A DNA stretch of 64,000 bases, from NCBI GenBank assembly GCA_001566295.1, contig KQ964247.1:1302001-1366000 (forward strand). Reading direction: 5' to 3'. Made by a program: the position numbers and the translations under genes. This document shows positions 21,891 to 33,780 of this stretch, piece after piece. This DNA comes from Microdochium bolleyi. Its lineage: Eukaryota; Ascomycota; Sordariomycetes; Xylariales; Microdochiaceae. The notes under the pieces are model-generated. The model saw nothing but the letters and a program-made list of their open reading frames with translations. It ran no database searches and had not been told where the DNA came from. How positions within the stretch are numbered: position 1 is the stretch's first letter; every line of letters starts with the position of its first letter.

Positions 21891-23447
21891 TCATACTAGT
21901 ATCTCTTTACCCACCCAGTATCGGGTGGCGGGCATATCAATAGGATGCCCGGTTGCGGCTGTGACCGACGGCGGCGCCGGTGCCCGCGGCGGCATGCTTG
22001 TTGCCATGGTCGTCGTTGTTGTCGTTGTCGTTGTGAATGCGGTGGCGGCCAGGAGCGGGCACTCGCCAGGATATCGCTGCCCTCCGAACCGGCAGTAGTC
22101 GTTGATGGACTCCTTGAGCACCAGCGACGAGTAGTCGACGTACTTGTCCTCCTCTCTCGGGAGGCACCATCGCTCAGAGCGCGACTGGCTCTGCGAGCCC
22201 GCGACCAGTGATCGTGCTGTGTTGTCTTCGAACTGGCCCTGCAGAACGCCCGAGACCTGGAAGTCCTGCAGAAACGTGTGCTGCCGCACGTCAGGCAGGA
22301 ACATTTGCCACGAGGTATTCTGCAGTCCGCAGTCCTCCAAACTAAGCTTCTCGAGGCTGCCGCGATGCAGCTGCAGCATGTCCACGAGGACATGCCTGTC
22401 GGTGTCGATCCCTTGCAGGTGGAGCTCGCGCAGATGGCCCCAGCAGTGGCCCGGCTCGAGAACATCCGCAAGGTCGGCAGCGAGGTACGGCGAGTCGGTG
22501 TCGCTGCTGCTGCCAGACCGCGAGTGCGCAAAGCTGATCTTCAGTGTCGCCAGGCGCTTCATACTCTTGAGCGCCTCGCGCAGTGGGTGGCCGCGCCGCG
22601 AGCCTAGGACTCTGCGGCACTGGGCGACGCTTTCGCGGAGACTGTAGTGGGGGTCCAGAGCAGCCTCGATGACGAGCTCGAGGTGCTGGATGTTGCGGAG
22701 CGGCCTGAGCAACTGCACGACCTCGGCGGCGTCTCGGTCGAAGAATCGCCAGCTCAGTGAGCCGGCATAAAAGTTCTGGAGACTTGCTGCGTGGACATCT
22801 GTCAAGCCTCCCAGGACGCTCTCCATGTGGCGGCAGCCTAAGGGGTGCATGTGGTCCATGAAGTGGTCGCCAAGCTGCTCGATGGCCAGCTTCTTGCTCT
22901 GGCCTTTCGTCTGTGTCTGTACTGATTGTTGTGGTGCTGGCTGACTGAATGTGTCGTTCTGTATCAGGTTTGCGTGAATCGAAATCTGCTTAATGTTTGT
23001 GAATTTGGGGAGCACCTCTCTGAGGCACTGGACATCGGCGTCCTTCCTGAGAATTTCCTCCTGAGCCTGCACGTCTGCCTCGTATGCCCGGAACAGATCC
23101 ATGACGAACTTCTTTAGTTCGGTGCCATCGTAGAGGTCCCGGACTCTTCCTGCGCAGTGTGTTGCCGCATAGCTCCACGCGAACGAAACGAGATGCTGCC
23201 GATCTTGTGCGTCGAGGAGGTCGCAGGAATAAGTCAGCGACTTGACATGCCTGGCCAGGCCCCTGTGCCCAGCGATGCCACGAAGACGACGGAGTTCCTC
23301 GCCATGGAGATAGAAGCGAAGGTCGGGGACCAGGTAGCACTCGCCGACTTGAGCGAGGGTCCTGCTGGCGAGGCGGAAGCTGCAGATATCACTGCTGCTC
23401 AGGTAGTTGCACACCATGTGCAGTATCTCGGGTGAGAGTCTGTCCAT
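21891..23447 (-). CDS. F-box domain protein
   Basis: A single-exon frame of 518 residues is counted from MDRLSPEILHMVCNYLSSSDICSF, a typical fungal F-box start. An in-frame upstream Met at 23528 would add 27 residues with no family character, so I chose 23447. The F-box (about 1-40) docks on Skp1 in SCF ubiquitin ligases and the rest selects targets. The middle has leucine-rich segments (LRPLRNIQHLELV, LRELHLQGI, LEKLSLEDCGL) that look like degenerate leucine-rich repeats. Near the C-terminus a run of nine threonines is encoded by a triplet repeat at about 22016-22045. The target is unknown. No intron is needed. Confidence 0.85.
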   Translation of the reverse strand: MDRLSPEILHMVCNYLSSSDICSFRLASRTLAQVGECYLVPDLRFYLHGEELRRLRGIAGHRGLARHVKSLTYSCDLLDAQDRQHLVSFAWSYAATHCAGRVRDLYDGTELKKFVMDLFRAYEADVQAQEEILRKDADVQCLREVLPKFTNIKQISIHANLIQNDTFSQPAPQQSVQTQTKGQSKKLAIEQLGDHFMDHMHPLGCRHMESVLGGLTDVHAASLQNFYAGSLSWRFFDRDAAEVVQLLRPLRNIQHLELVIEAALDPHYSLRESVAQCRRVLGSRRGHPLREALKSMKRLATLKISFAHSRSGSSSDTDSPYLAADLADVLEPGHCWGHLRELHLQGIDTDRHVLVDMLQLHRGSLEKLSLEDCGLQNTSWQMFLPDVRQHTFLQDFQVSGVLQGQFEDNTARSLVAGSQSQSRSERWCLPREEDKYVDYSSLVLKESINDYCRFGGQRYPGECPLLAATAFTTTTTTTTTMATSMPPRAPAPPSVTAATGHPIDMPATRYWVGKEILV

Positions 23448-25106
23448 TGCTGCTGGGTTCTCAACCTCTGGCACATCTGGGGTGCCGTGAGAGGGAGAGC
23501 AACGGGCTATGAGTTGGATGTATATCAAGCAAGGGGTGACGGCGATATGTCAACCTGAGCTGTGGTCCGTTGAGGCTCGGCCGAGTCCTGTCCTTGCCCT
23601 GCTCCGCCAGGGAGATAGATACCAAGGCGGGAAGATGGGGCCAAGGTGGGTTGTTATTATACTTGTAATGGCGATGTTGGCTGTCACGAACTTGTCTGAC
23701 TCGATACAACCTGTGCTCCATCCACAGTAGACATGGAGGACCAAGCGGGATGGGAAGGCAGATGGCGCATCCTCATCTCGCCGATGTGTGATGTGCCGAG
23801 CAAGGCATTAATAGAAGGCTGAGGCGGAGCCGAGGGTTGATGTGCTGCCGGCAGTGAGAGGTGCTGTCGAGAGATTGGAGGAAAAAGAACAGTCAAGGTA
23901 GAATGAACCTTTGATCTCCGCCACGCAAAAGAGCCAACGCACTGATGCTGTTCCATGTTGCTCCTCGTCCTCCGCCGCGCGCCGCCGCTCAGGTCACGCC
24001 GAGGCCGGTAGGTATCCGCACTCGGTCTGCCTCCAGACATGCAGCTCTGGATCAAAGTGTGGGAAAGTGGCCTGTCGCCCGGCATTGTTTGTTGGTGCGC
24101 AGGGTTGCTGAGCAAAAGTACCCTCGAGCGTTGGCCGCCTCTGGTTGGCCGGCGCAGCGGCCACCCCCAGCGCTGCTGGGCCTAGCAGCTCGGGTGCGGG
24201 TGGCCCGCTAGCCCTTGACCAGCAAAAGTTCCAGGCCCATCTTCCCCGATTCGGGGCCGTTGTAGGCCAGCTGCTCTCGCCGTCGTCAGCGGCTTCTCAG
24301 GGCTTCCATGGTGGCTCCCGGCTGGCAGTCTGGAAGGCTGGCAGGCCAGGGCCGGTCAGGGCTTATTAGCACGGACGGACCAACACCACGGGTCGGGAGG
24401 GCCAGTTCCAGTTTGACAGTTCTCGAGAGCGTCGGCTCCGCTCATTGGCATAATATTTCCGTGGCTCGCATGGGTCGCGCAGCCGCGCAACTACCACTTT
24501 GTTCGATGCCGTTGGTGGCCGTCCCGGTGTCAGGAGCCGAGATGGCGCATGATGCGTGTAACCTTCTTTGTCCTTCCGACTACATTAGCACCACCATTGT
24601 CCCTCCACCGCATATACGTTAGCGACTGGGCAAATACGCAGGTGACACGTTCCTCGACGCAGTAGCTATGTGCAGTCGCTATACAGGGCTCTTTTGCAGG
24701 TCATGCGAAGCACTCAGCCGCTCATGTGCCGGCAGCACGGCCGTTGATGCTCTCCCCTGGTTGCGTGGTCCGTCAATGCTCTGAAGCCGACGGCTCTTGT
24801 TGGTCGTGACGCGCGGTCCCGCCGGCCATCGACCGATGTCAACGGCATGTTGGTTGTGATGTACAGTCTTGGAGGCTAGGGCATCCTTTGTAGTCCAGCA
24901 ACGTCGGCATGCAAGTTCGGGGCAGATGCGACTCGGCCGTCCAGTCACACTAGGAGTCGCCATGGGCGTGTGCAGCACCAGATGTATTATCGTACGTCTC
25001 AATTCCACCAACCGCCTTCCTCCCGATTTTGCTATCTACAATGCTAGAGTACACATAGGAAAGGACGTCGGTGTTTCCATCTTTGAGGTCAAGTCGCATT
25101 CGCTGT
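23448..25106. other. Intergenic, no gene seen
   Basis: Between the F-box start and the ATP synthase subunit d stop. Many short overlapping frames exist on both strands, none with recognisable sequence. It holds the F-box promoter. Confidence 0.5.
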
Positions 25107-25978
25107 CTATAGTACGGAAAGATCGCCGAATTTCTCCTACAAACCAGAGTATCAGATATCGGACCACGAGAGCAGGGACGGATGCCACGGAGCGTGACAG
25201 CACAACAACGTACCTTGTAGCCGGGAACGTTCCAGCGGCCCTTGGAAACAAGCTTGGCGGTCTTCTCGTCGATGGAGGGCTCAGCGGCAGCAACCTCGTC
25301 CTGTAAGTAGTGGTGTCGTTAGCACCTGTTCCCTGATATCCCACCCCGCACTCGGTATGTGCGCGGATGTCTCCCCTTCCAGAGACGCAATCTGATCTCT
25401 GGGTACGTACAACGGTGAGCTCGTCGAATGGCCGGGCGGTCTCGATGTTCTTCAGGGTAGCCTCCAGGTCCTTGAGCTCGAGGTCGACCTTCTCCTTAGT
25501 CGCCTCGGCGTTCTTGATGGCCTGGACCTCGAAGGCCTCGATGGACTTGAGCTGGCGGGAGACGTCGTAGGTAGTGGGCTGGAAGTCCTTGAAACGCTTC
25601 TCGATCTCGTCGATGATGGCGGTGTTCTTGAGGATGGAGCGGTAGTGGGCGAAGTCGACCGTGGTGGGCTGCTCGCTCAGGATCTGGACCTTGCGGCGGG
25701 CATTCTCGTTGCGCGTCTTGAAGGCCTGGAGCGAGGCAACCGTCTGGCCGCGGAGGCCGAGCGACGAGATGACCTTGGTCCAGTCGAGCTTGAGAGCGGC
25801 GCTTTTCGCGGGCTACAGATTCGTTGGCGAGATAGAAATTAGCTCATTGACCTTGGCTGGCGAGTTTGGCTGCTGGTTTGCTCATTCGGTGGGCGCGGGT
25901 GGATCGCGAAGACCACATGAGGCCTGTCTATTTTCACAGTCAATCAATTGGCAATGCGAGGTGACTTACAGCAGCCAT
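25107..25978 (-). CDS. ATP7: Mitochondrial ATP synthase subunit d
   Basis: Four exons (25978-25970, 25812-25411, 25300-25214, 25136-25107) give 175 residues, the family's usual size (yeast Atp7 is about 174). The first exon encodes only Met-Ala-Ala and the last only nine residues plus stop. The protein starts MAAPAKSAALKLDWTKV and contains LGLRGQTVASLQAFK and VDFAHYRSILKN, characteristic of subunit d in the peripheral stalk of the F1Fo ATP synthase. It helps hold the F1 head still against the rotating shaft at the inner mitochondrial membrane. All splice junctions are canonical and frame-true. A perfect CRE-like site lies about 0.5 kb upstream of the start. Confidence 0.95.
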
Positions 25979-26772
25979 TTTTGCGATGCGGATGCGTTGA
26001 CAGAGGCAGTGGAGTTCGTGAAGCGATTCGTAGCAAAGGCTGCTTCACCTATGCGGGAGTTCTCGGCGTCGGGGGCGCTAGCAAATCCGGTGAGGCATGT
26101 CACGTGCAGGGTAGCCGCAGTCCAGCCAGAGCTCAAACAGAGGCCCGGGTCTCCGGACGCTCGGAATGATGGATCAGTCAGCAATTCAGCAACCGCTACC
26201 CCACTGTATTTCTTCGCTGTGATGCTAGACTGAGGTGCGGCCAGTTGTGGCCTCCATACCAGTGTCGCGAGATGTCAACTTTGGTAAAGTGATCGGATGA
26301 TGATTGACTGCTCAGAAAATATGAACTGGTCAGTCAGCAAATACCCTCCTCGGGTCTTCGAGTGCGCGAGGTGCAACCTCCCACAAATCCCAGGGGCATC
26401 CTCGAACTAATTGCTTTCGATGCGATGGGGATCAATATTAATATTCTCTCCGGGCAGCCATGAGCTACTTGGGCATGGCTAAAGTAGTTTTGTTGACGTC
26501 AAAACACTGAACTCGCCGAGCCAATTTGGGTACATGTGTCATAAATCACTTAAGATCAGTGCCGCAGTTGTGGCCTGACTTTTTGCACTTTCCCGCTGAT
26601 GGGGCAGCTTCTTCTTGTTATTTTTTGGTTGATGTAACGCGCCTGAGCTATCGTCAGAGCCGAACTGATCGCCGAATCCTCATCGATTTGTGCTAATCAT
26701 GTAGTCCAAATGTGCCTGGTAAACTGGCAGTTGCGTTTCATCTCTCATCCCCTGCTTCCGCGAAAGCAACGC
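25979..26772. other. Intergenic: ATP7 promoter region and NAC alpha 3' flank
   Basis: An AT-richer stretch (about 26420-26650) without coding sequence. It contains the palindromic TGACGTCA described separately. Confidence 0.55.
26494..26501. promoter_or_regulatory. CRE-like palindrome TGACGTCA
   Basis: A perfect 8-bp cAMP-response-element/ATF site, recognised by bZIP factors of the Atf1/AtfA-CREB type, lies 516 bp upstream of the ATP7 start codon. One copy of an 8-mer can occur by chance in a window of this size, so function is unproven. Confidence 0.4.
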
Positions 26773-27602
26773 TTAGACGCTCAAAGCCATGATGGAGTTG
26801 ACTATGTCGTTGTCGTTCTCTTTCAGGGCCTTGACGGCCTTGCTGCGGGAGACACCGGCCTGGGTCATGACGAGCTCGATGTCCTTGTCCTCGAGACCGG
26901 AGGCGTCAACCTCGTCCTCGTCCTCATCCTCATCCTCGTCGTCATCGTCCTTCTTGGCGTCAGCACCCTCGACGGCCTTGCCGGCGTCGTCGTGGCTGTG
27001 GTCGTGGCCGGCGTGGTCGTGCTCGGCACCGGCGGCGGCGAGCTGCTGGGCAGCAGCCTGCTGGGCGGCGGAGTTCAGGTCCTCAATCTTGGCCTCACCG
27101 AAGACGCTACAGACATTTTCAATTCCCCTGGCCTGATAACATGGGTTCCAGCAAGTCAAGACTTACATGTAGGTGTTGGAGTTGGGGGACTTGTAGACCT
27201 CGGGGCTGTTGATGACGAACAGGATCTAAATCAGAACCACAACGTTAATTCCCGATCATTAACCTCTGTAATCCACCGCCAGAAGCTCGCTCTCGTTCGA
27301 GACTCCTTTGCGAGGTCTGGCGGTAGGCGAAATGTCCCTTTTGGCATTCATTCCCTCCCCACCAGAGCTGTACTCACGTTCTTCGGCCGGCGGAGGGTGA
27401 CGCGGGTGATGCCGGGGATGCGCTGGAGGTGCAGCTTCTCGATGGCCTTGCGGGCCTTCTTCTCGTTGCGGGAGTGGATGACGGTGGACGAGCCGGAAGG
27501 GCCAGCCTCGGCCTCGGAGTCGGAGCTGTCGTCCTCGTGGTCCTCGACGACGGTCTTCTTGGGCTCCTCGTCGGAGAGCTCTTCAACGCGGGGGTCGGCC
27601 AT
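26773..27602 (-). CDS. EGD2: Nascent polypeptide-associated complex subunit alpha
   Basis: Exons 27602-27378, 27225-27167 and 27106-26773 give 205 residues. An acidic N-terminus precedes the NAC domain (SRNEKKARKAIEKLHLQRI, then ITRVTLRRPKNILFVINSPEVYKS, then TYIVFGEAKIEDLN). A His/Asp-rich and acidic linker follows (Asp/Glu repeat encoded at about 26917-26955). The C-terminal UBA domain reads DIELVMTQAGVSRSKAVKALKENDNDIVNSIM. The alpha subunit pairs with NAC beta (Egd1), sits at the ribosome tunnel exit and shields new chains from wrong targeting. The HDHAGHDHSHDD stretch is a fungal-type linker. All three exons are well supported. Confidence 0.95.
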
Positions 27603-28775
27603 TGTGGATGATTTTGGGTGTATTTCTGCGACGGCGGAAGAAACAATCATTAGCTCCAGCTGTTCGTGTCCAGACATAGACATCGCAATCGAAGCTCCAG
27701 CCGGACTGCAGCAAGCACACGATCTCAGGGCGCTTGTCCTCCATCTCCCACAGTGCTCGGCCTTCGATTCGGTGCTGCGGGCAGCTCGTCCGCGGTAGGA
27801 ATTGACCGGTTTTTTGGAGGGCAGCGGTTTCTTCTAGACTCACAGTTTACGGGAATGAGGTTCTCGTCGGGCTATTCGGGCGATTGGGGTACTGTCGTCG
27901 TGGTATCGTCGATTCTCCAGCGGGCTATGGGGAGGGTGCTGCCACCCGCCGCCCGCCGCACCTTCAATTCAATTTCGTGCCGGGTTTTCCAGTGTGCCCG
28001 CGCTAACCCCAATCTGGACTCCAGATTCGCTGGGAGCGAGACGACACCTCCGCCATGCACTTGCACTGCACTTGTCGACAGCCCCCACTCTCGAAGCCGC
28101 CCAAGTAGCTGTCGGGACTACTGGCCTGCAACTTCAAGAGCTGGCATCATGCAACACGTATTCAAGAGAACAACGCCTTGGCATGTATATTCACTGGTGG
28201 TCATCACCGTAAATTGCGTGTGTCCAGCTGTATGCGCTGCGCGGTCGTCCTTGTTCGAATGCTGCCTACGACCTGGAGGTAATCATTCAGGTGCTCTGCA
28301 TGATCATTTAGTCTCTCTTTCGTGTTTGTATTGCACCAAAGTCATGCCATTCATGAATCCAAGCGTTCTACAATTGCAGTAGTGACCATGGCGCAACAGT
28401 ACACACGACGTGTGGTGTGGGCGAACGAGGAACAACTGTTTCATAAGGCTCCAGCACCCTGAGGGATATCATGTTGATGTGTTTTTTTTTTGTTTAAATG
28501 TCCATGTTCATTGACGCCGGTCACAACCGAGTTTTTATCGTGTGACATACAGGTCTCTCCGAGACGCGAAGTAGCAAAGAACCCCATGCCGAAATGCTTT
28601 CATGCAAGACCAGAATCCGTTTGTGTGTTGTCCCTCGTAGTTTCGTGGTGACTACCGAAGGACACAGACGATCGCCGGCTTTCGCCTCCCGTCCGTACTT
28701 TCGTAGTTCGTCGTCCCAAGAGTGTTGCCCATCCCATTTTTAACACCGCCGCCGGGAATCGCTCCGTGAAAACAT
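27603..28775. other. Intergenic: NAC alpha 5' region and eL14 3' flank
   Basis: No gene supported. Splice-like signals upstream of the NAC alpha start suggest a possible 5' UTR intron, not resolved here. A T-run lies near 28481-28491. Confidence 0.5.
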
Positions 28776-29424
28776 TTAAGCAGAGGCCTTGACCTTGGCC
28801 AGGGCCTTGCGCTCCTCGAATCGTCTCTGCTTCTTGAGTCTGAGGACCTTGAAGCGCTCAAAGTCGGTGAGCGCCCGTCTGCGCTCGTTCTGCTCCTTCC
28901 GCTTGGCCCACGAGCTCTCCTTCCACTTCGAGTCGATACCAGACTTCTCCCAGAACTTCTTGACGGTGCCGGTGCGGGCGGCGCGGGGCAGCTTCTCAAC
29001 GACGATAGGGGCCAGCAGGACGTTGGAGAGGGCGATGGCTTGTCTGGGGACGACAAGCTTCTCGTCGGATGAAGGGCCGTCGATCAAAACCTATATGTCC
29101 CAAAAGTTGGTCAATGCTGAATTCCTTCAGAAGGAAAATGTCCGATCCAGCCAGTTCGATCGATCGAAAGTAGTCGAGACTCCCCCAAGGCACACTACAC
29201 CCGTAGGACAACCCTGCGCGCAGTGCCCTCGAGACAATCTCTTTCCTCCTCGAAGAAGTGGCCGGTACCGGTGCTTAGGTCGTGGTTGAACGTACGCGCT
29301 TGTGGTCGATGATCTCGACGATGGTGGCGATTCTGCCGTGGGAGGGGCCGTTGTCCTGGACGAGAACGACGCGGCCGACCTCGACCAAGCGCCACGAAGG
29401 AGACTCAACGGTAGCGTCGCCCAT
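28776..29424 (-). CDS. RPL14: 60S ribosomal protein eL14
   Basis: Exons 29424-29296 and 29090-28776 give 147 residues. The N-terminal KOW-type part reads WRLVEVGRVVLVQDNGPSHG and VEIIDHKRVLIDGPSS. It is followed by the basic C-terminal helix with KRKEQNERRRALTDFERFKVLRLKKQRR. This matches eL14 of the large ribosomal subunit. The intron (29295-29091, 205 nt) falls between Arg-43 and Val-44 with GTACGT and ATATAG borders. A palindrome TTCGATCGATCGAA sits inside this intron (29155-29168). Confidence 0.95.
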
Positions 29425-31117
29425 TTTGTCGATGTGCTATAACAAGTAAAATGCCGGATCAGCAAATGAATGTCGCAAGGTGCTTGGCGGTCGTGGCTGG
29501 CGGAAGCGGCGATGATGCGGAGTCGTCGTCGGGGTACGGAGAGAAATCGAAAAAGGCGTGCTGGCTGCTGTGCGTGCGAGGAGGAGGACAACTCACTGAT
29601 TGGTGTTGCCGGGGGTGGGTGTTGTTGTCGGTCGTTTGGCGTGTGGAATCTCCAAGGTTGAGCCTATCTCGAAGTCTCGACTTGCGCAACGAGGCTGGGT
29701 TTTTCGGCTGGCAAGAGATTGTGTGGGATTTCCTTGCCCTAACGACCCAAATTTTTTGGAGCCTGCAACTTGTGTGGCTCCGCAGCCGCCACTGCAAAGG
29801 AAGGTGCTGGCGCCCAGAAAGGACTAGCGCCGCCTCCTGCATGCTGATTTGGCTGCACCCTGCGATAAGGCCAATCAGCTGGGAGACTATTTAGGGGCGC
29901 GCAGCCAGATTTTTCTCTTGCTGGACGAGACCACGCTTCTCCTGCATCCTGCAGCGCAACAGCGAGTGCCGTCGCACTCAGGCCTGCCTTCATGAGGACG
30001 CCTGGTCGCCAGGCTGTTTACGAAAATATCCTCAAGTCAAGTGGTAAGCACATTTTCTACTGTTCCCGCACACGCAGCACTGTCCTGCTGCACTCCTACC
30101 ATGATGAGGTAATTTGCGATTGATTCTACTTCGATGGCGCCCTCGCCGGGGCTGCTATATCGGGTGGAAAGCTGATAGTTAATTTCTTACATATTCTGAC
30201 TCCAACACCATCTATCTCTACATCTATGCAACCTTCTTGCTTGAGCCAAAGCTAACTGTTGCATCAGTCCTAGATTCTAGCGTACCACCCTCTCGACTGT
30301 CGTTTCGTGTAGGGGCTCGTCCCGCTCTGCCTTGTGCCCTTTCATTTGAACTAGTAGACTTGCATGTCAGCACCTTGTAGTGACATTGTATGCGTGTGAT
30401 GCCAGACTTGTGACGCGTTTGACTGCCGCTATCCACCGTGTGCTCACTGTGTTGCGCGTGGACATGTTATAGAAATGGCCGATGTCACAACCACCAGCTT
30501 GATGTTGGGATGACACTTTGGCACCAACGCGACGCAATTCTGGAACCTGCCAAGTGACACGCATTACCTGAGATCGACCCGACATTCCGGACTTCCGACC
30601 GCATCTGCACAAGCCACAGCATGCTTGAAGATGCAGCTCTATGGGGCACCGTGAGAGTGGAGATGAGACAATGATGCCTCCGGCCGGCTTTCATCCCACT
30701 TTCAACCAGCACATCGACGTCCCAGGACCAAGCTGGACTCGCCTGTTCCTGATTCGGTTCTTCATTCCGGATAGAGTAGCGCCTTAGGACATGCCGGCTA
30801 CCTTTTTCCCAGTACGGAGGATGCAGTGTGAGGTCTTGGACACCATCAAGCCTCGAATAATGCGGGGAAGCTAGAAGCCTGAAAGTCAGGTTGAGCGGAT
30901 GCTCGCAGTCTCGGATGTCACTGTTCAACGAGAATAGGCCCTGGTGGCTCTGACAAACGACAGTGTCTGAGAACAATCTACTTGTTCCTTTTTATAAGAA
31001 CAATATGCCCACTGGTTGTTATACTTGATCACTGAGCACAGTGGTTGCCTGATGTCATCTGTATGTCTCCGGCCGTACTGGGTTGCCTTCAGCCATCCTA
31101 AGTCGTCGTGACGCATC
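29425..31117. other. Intergenic between divergent eL14 and P450 genes
   Basis: About 1.7 kb without a supported gene; it holds both promoters. I looked for tRNA and 5S rRNA signatures here and saw none. Confidence 0.5.
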
Positions 31118-33014
31118 ATGGATCAATCACTACCGACGGAGCTCGTGAAGCGTCTGCTCTTTGCTAGCACCATCCTCGGCGTTGGCACAGTAGCTTACAT
31201 TGCAGGGTTATCAGTCTATCGTCTGTGGTTTCATCCTCTGGCAGAGTATCCAGGTCCATTCTTGAACAGAGTATCGTGGGTGAGTTCAAGTGTCTCCATC
31301 ATCGATCTCCAACACCTCTTGTCCAATTTTACTGACCGTGACTGGTAGCTCCCCGGAGCACTGTGGACTCTCCGAGGGCGCTTGCCCATGGAAACCCGCA
31401 AGCTCCATGACATTTACGGCCCCGTCGTCCGGCTGTCGCCAAATGAGCTCGCGTTCAACACGCCGCAGGCGTTCACGGACATCTACGGCCACCGGCCCGG
31501 CCGGCTCGACCTGGAGAAGGACCCGATCCACGTGGGCGCCGTGGACCCGGTCCCAGGCGTCTCCACGATCTCCATGTCGGACCGCGAGAACCACGCGCGG
31601 CAGCGCAAGGCGCTGTCCCACGGCTTCTCCAAGAAGGCGCTGTGGGAGCAGGAGGCCACCGTGCACGAGTTCATCGACCTGCTGGTCAACCGGGTCCACG
31701 CGTTCGCCGAGGCTGGCGAGACGTTTGACATCGTGCGCTGGTACAACTTTGTCACGTTTGACATCATCGGCGACCTGAGCTTCGGCGAGAGCTTCGGGTG
31801 CCTCGAGACGGGCGACTTCCACTTCTGGATCGGGCTCATCTTCGACGCGGTCAAGGCCGGCGCGATCGAGCAGGCCAGCCGGCGCTTCGCCGCACCCGGG
31901 TCCTGGCTGCAGCAGAGCATCCAGCGGTGGTCGCAGGGCAAGCTGAAGAAGCAGCGGAGGGACCACCTCGACTACAGCCGGAAGAAGGTGATGAAGTGAG
32001 TCTCTCGGCCATGCTTTCGAGCCAGGTGTGCTCCGAAGAGGAACTGACCCGCCTTGGTCCGTCTAGACGCCTCGAGAACACAAAGACCGATCGCAAGGAC
32101 TTTATCCATTACATCCTCAAGCAGGGCGAGCACTACGACCTGTCACAGGACGAGGTCATCGTCAACGCCGCGCTCTTCATGTAAGTCTTGGACCGCTGGT
32201 TCCGGCTCGAGTATGTCTTGCCTTGGTGGCACCGCACATGCTAATAGACATCTCCAGCGTCGCTGGCAGCGAGACGACAGCAAGTGCCCTCGCGGCCCTG
32301 ACCAATTTCCTGCTGCGCAACCCCAAGACGTACGCCAAGCTCAAGAGCGAGGTCCGCGGCGCGTTCAGCAGCGAGGACGAGATCACGCTCGCGGCCATGG
32401 AGAAACTCACGTACCTGAACGCCTGCCTCGAGGAAGGACTGAGGCTGTTCCCGCCGGCGCCGATCGGGTTCCTGCGCACGATCCAGCCCCAGGGAGATGT
32501 TATCGACGGGTACCACATCCCGGGAGGTGTAAGTGAAATGATCTCCGATTTCATTAATTTCCTTCATTCTTGCTGCCCTCGCTGACCTTCCCCACCGCAG
32601 ACCTCGGTCTCTGCCTCGTCATGGTGCGCGAGCCACAGCGCCGACAACTTCCGGGACCCCGACAGCTTCATTCCGGAGCGCTGGATCGACGAGGCGTACA
32701 GGTCCGACAAGAAGCTCGCGAGCCGGCCGTTCTCCCTGGGCCCCCGCGGCTGCATCGGCAAGGACCTGAGCTACGTCGAGCAGCGGCTCGTGGTGGCGCG
32801 GATGGTGTGGAACTTCGACCTCGAGCCGACGGACGACATGCGTGAGTGGGACCCGGAGGACAACATGAAGAACATCCTCGCGTACAGCACGTGGCAGAAG
32901 CCGGGGCTGCGGGTGGTGGCGAAGGACCGGAAGATGGAGGGGAGTAAATACTGGAGGAACAGGAACGGCGGCAGCGGCGGTGGTGGTGATGGTGTCAAGG
33001 CTCGAGGATCCTGA
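31118..33014 (+). CDS. Cytochrome P450 monooxygenase
   Basis: Five exons (31118-31279, 31349-31995, 32067-32180, 32258-32528, 32601-33014) give 535 residues. An N-terminal membrane anchor (about 10-33) precedes LWFHPLAEYPGP, the proline-rich hinge. The oxygen-binding I-helix motif is AGSETT (310-315), the K-helix ExxR is E367-R370, and the PERW motif is present. The heme loop FSLGPRGCIG has the heme cysteine near 449. GVSTISMSDRENHARQRKALSHGFS is typical of the fungal family that includes isotrichodermin C-15 hydroxylase. It should sit in the ER membrane and need a P450 reductase. The C-terminus is extended by an Asn/Gly-rich tail unusual for P450s. The substrate is unknown. An acyl-CoA ligase lies 766 bp downstream on the same strand. 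Confidence 0.94.
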
Positions 33015-33780
33015 GTAGATTCTCAGGCCCGAGAGGCGTTGTGCCGTCGTCGTACGCGGAGATGGCCGTCCTGTGCCTAGGGTACGCTTAGGTCTCGTGA
33101 ATCCCAGGACTCGATGATAATAGAAAGTCTCCACGACCAGGATCACGAGCCCCGCCGGCCATGAACAGGCCGGGGTGTGGCAGCGCCAAGGCTCGAAAAT
33201 GCGGAGGTGGCGTCGTCTAGCAGTATGTCCCCGCTGGGCACTTGCTGGGGACCATATAGTCACCCTTATGCTTCTCGTAGATGGTCGCACTGCAAAGTCA
33301 CCACGGCATCGTGGGAGATTGGGCTGTCTTAATGTTGGGATACAGCCGAGCTTCGGGGTGATCGTCTAGACTACTCTGCCCTGCCGTGTCGGGCGACATT
33401 GTCAAGGAGTAGAACCAAAGAGTCTTCCCCAAACGACCACGACAAGACCACATCTCCCCGGCCCGCTGTCTCCCTGCGCGTATGCGGAGTGAACTGAATG
33501 GCCCTGCCTACCCCTCACCGGCGTTGTCATAAACGCCGGTATTCAATGCCTCGGAACCAGATGTGACCACGTCCCGGTGGCCCTCCCCTCGGCCAGCTGC
33601 CACTTGAAGGCCATCGAGAGCCTCGCCATCTCTGGGTGTAAGGACTGTCAGGTTCACGTCTATCTGTTAATTTTATTTTATCTTGGCGAAAAGAACCATA
33701 CGACCCAGTACCAGTCACACGACTATTGCTGGTCGTCTACTCAGTTGCACGGTATTCTCTCGGAAACAAGAGCAGGCACA
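33015..33780. other. Intergenic between P450 and acyl-CoA ligase
   Basis: This holds the P450 terminator side and the ligase promoter. No gene is supported. Confidence 0.5.

Noticed and set aside
27666..28382. 238-codon plus-strand frame between NAC alpha and eL14
   Set aside because: Low-complexity Ser/Arg-rich start, no splice context and no recognisable domain; it overlaps the NAC alpha 5' region.
29155..29168. Palindrome TTCGATCGATCGAA as a regulatory site
   Set aside because: A 14-bp palindrome inside the eL14 intron built from GATC repeats; nothing ties it to function.
31286..31966. 226-codon minus-strand frame over the P450
   Set aside because: Antisense of a GC-rich exon with verified P450 motifs on the other strand.
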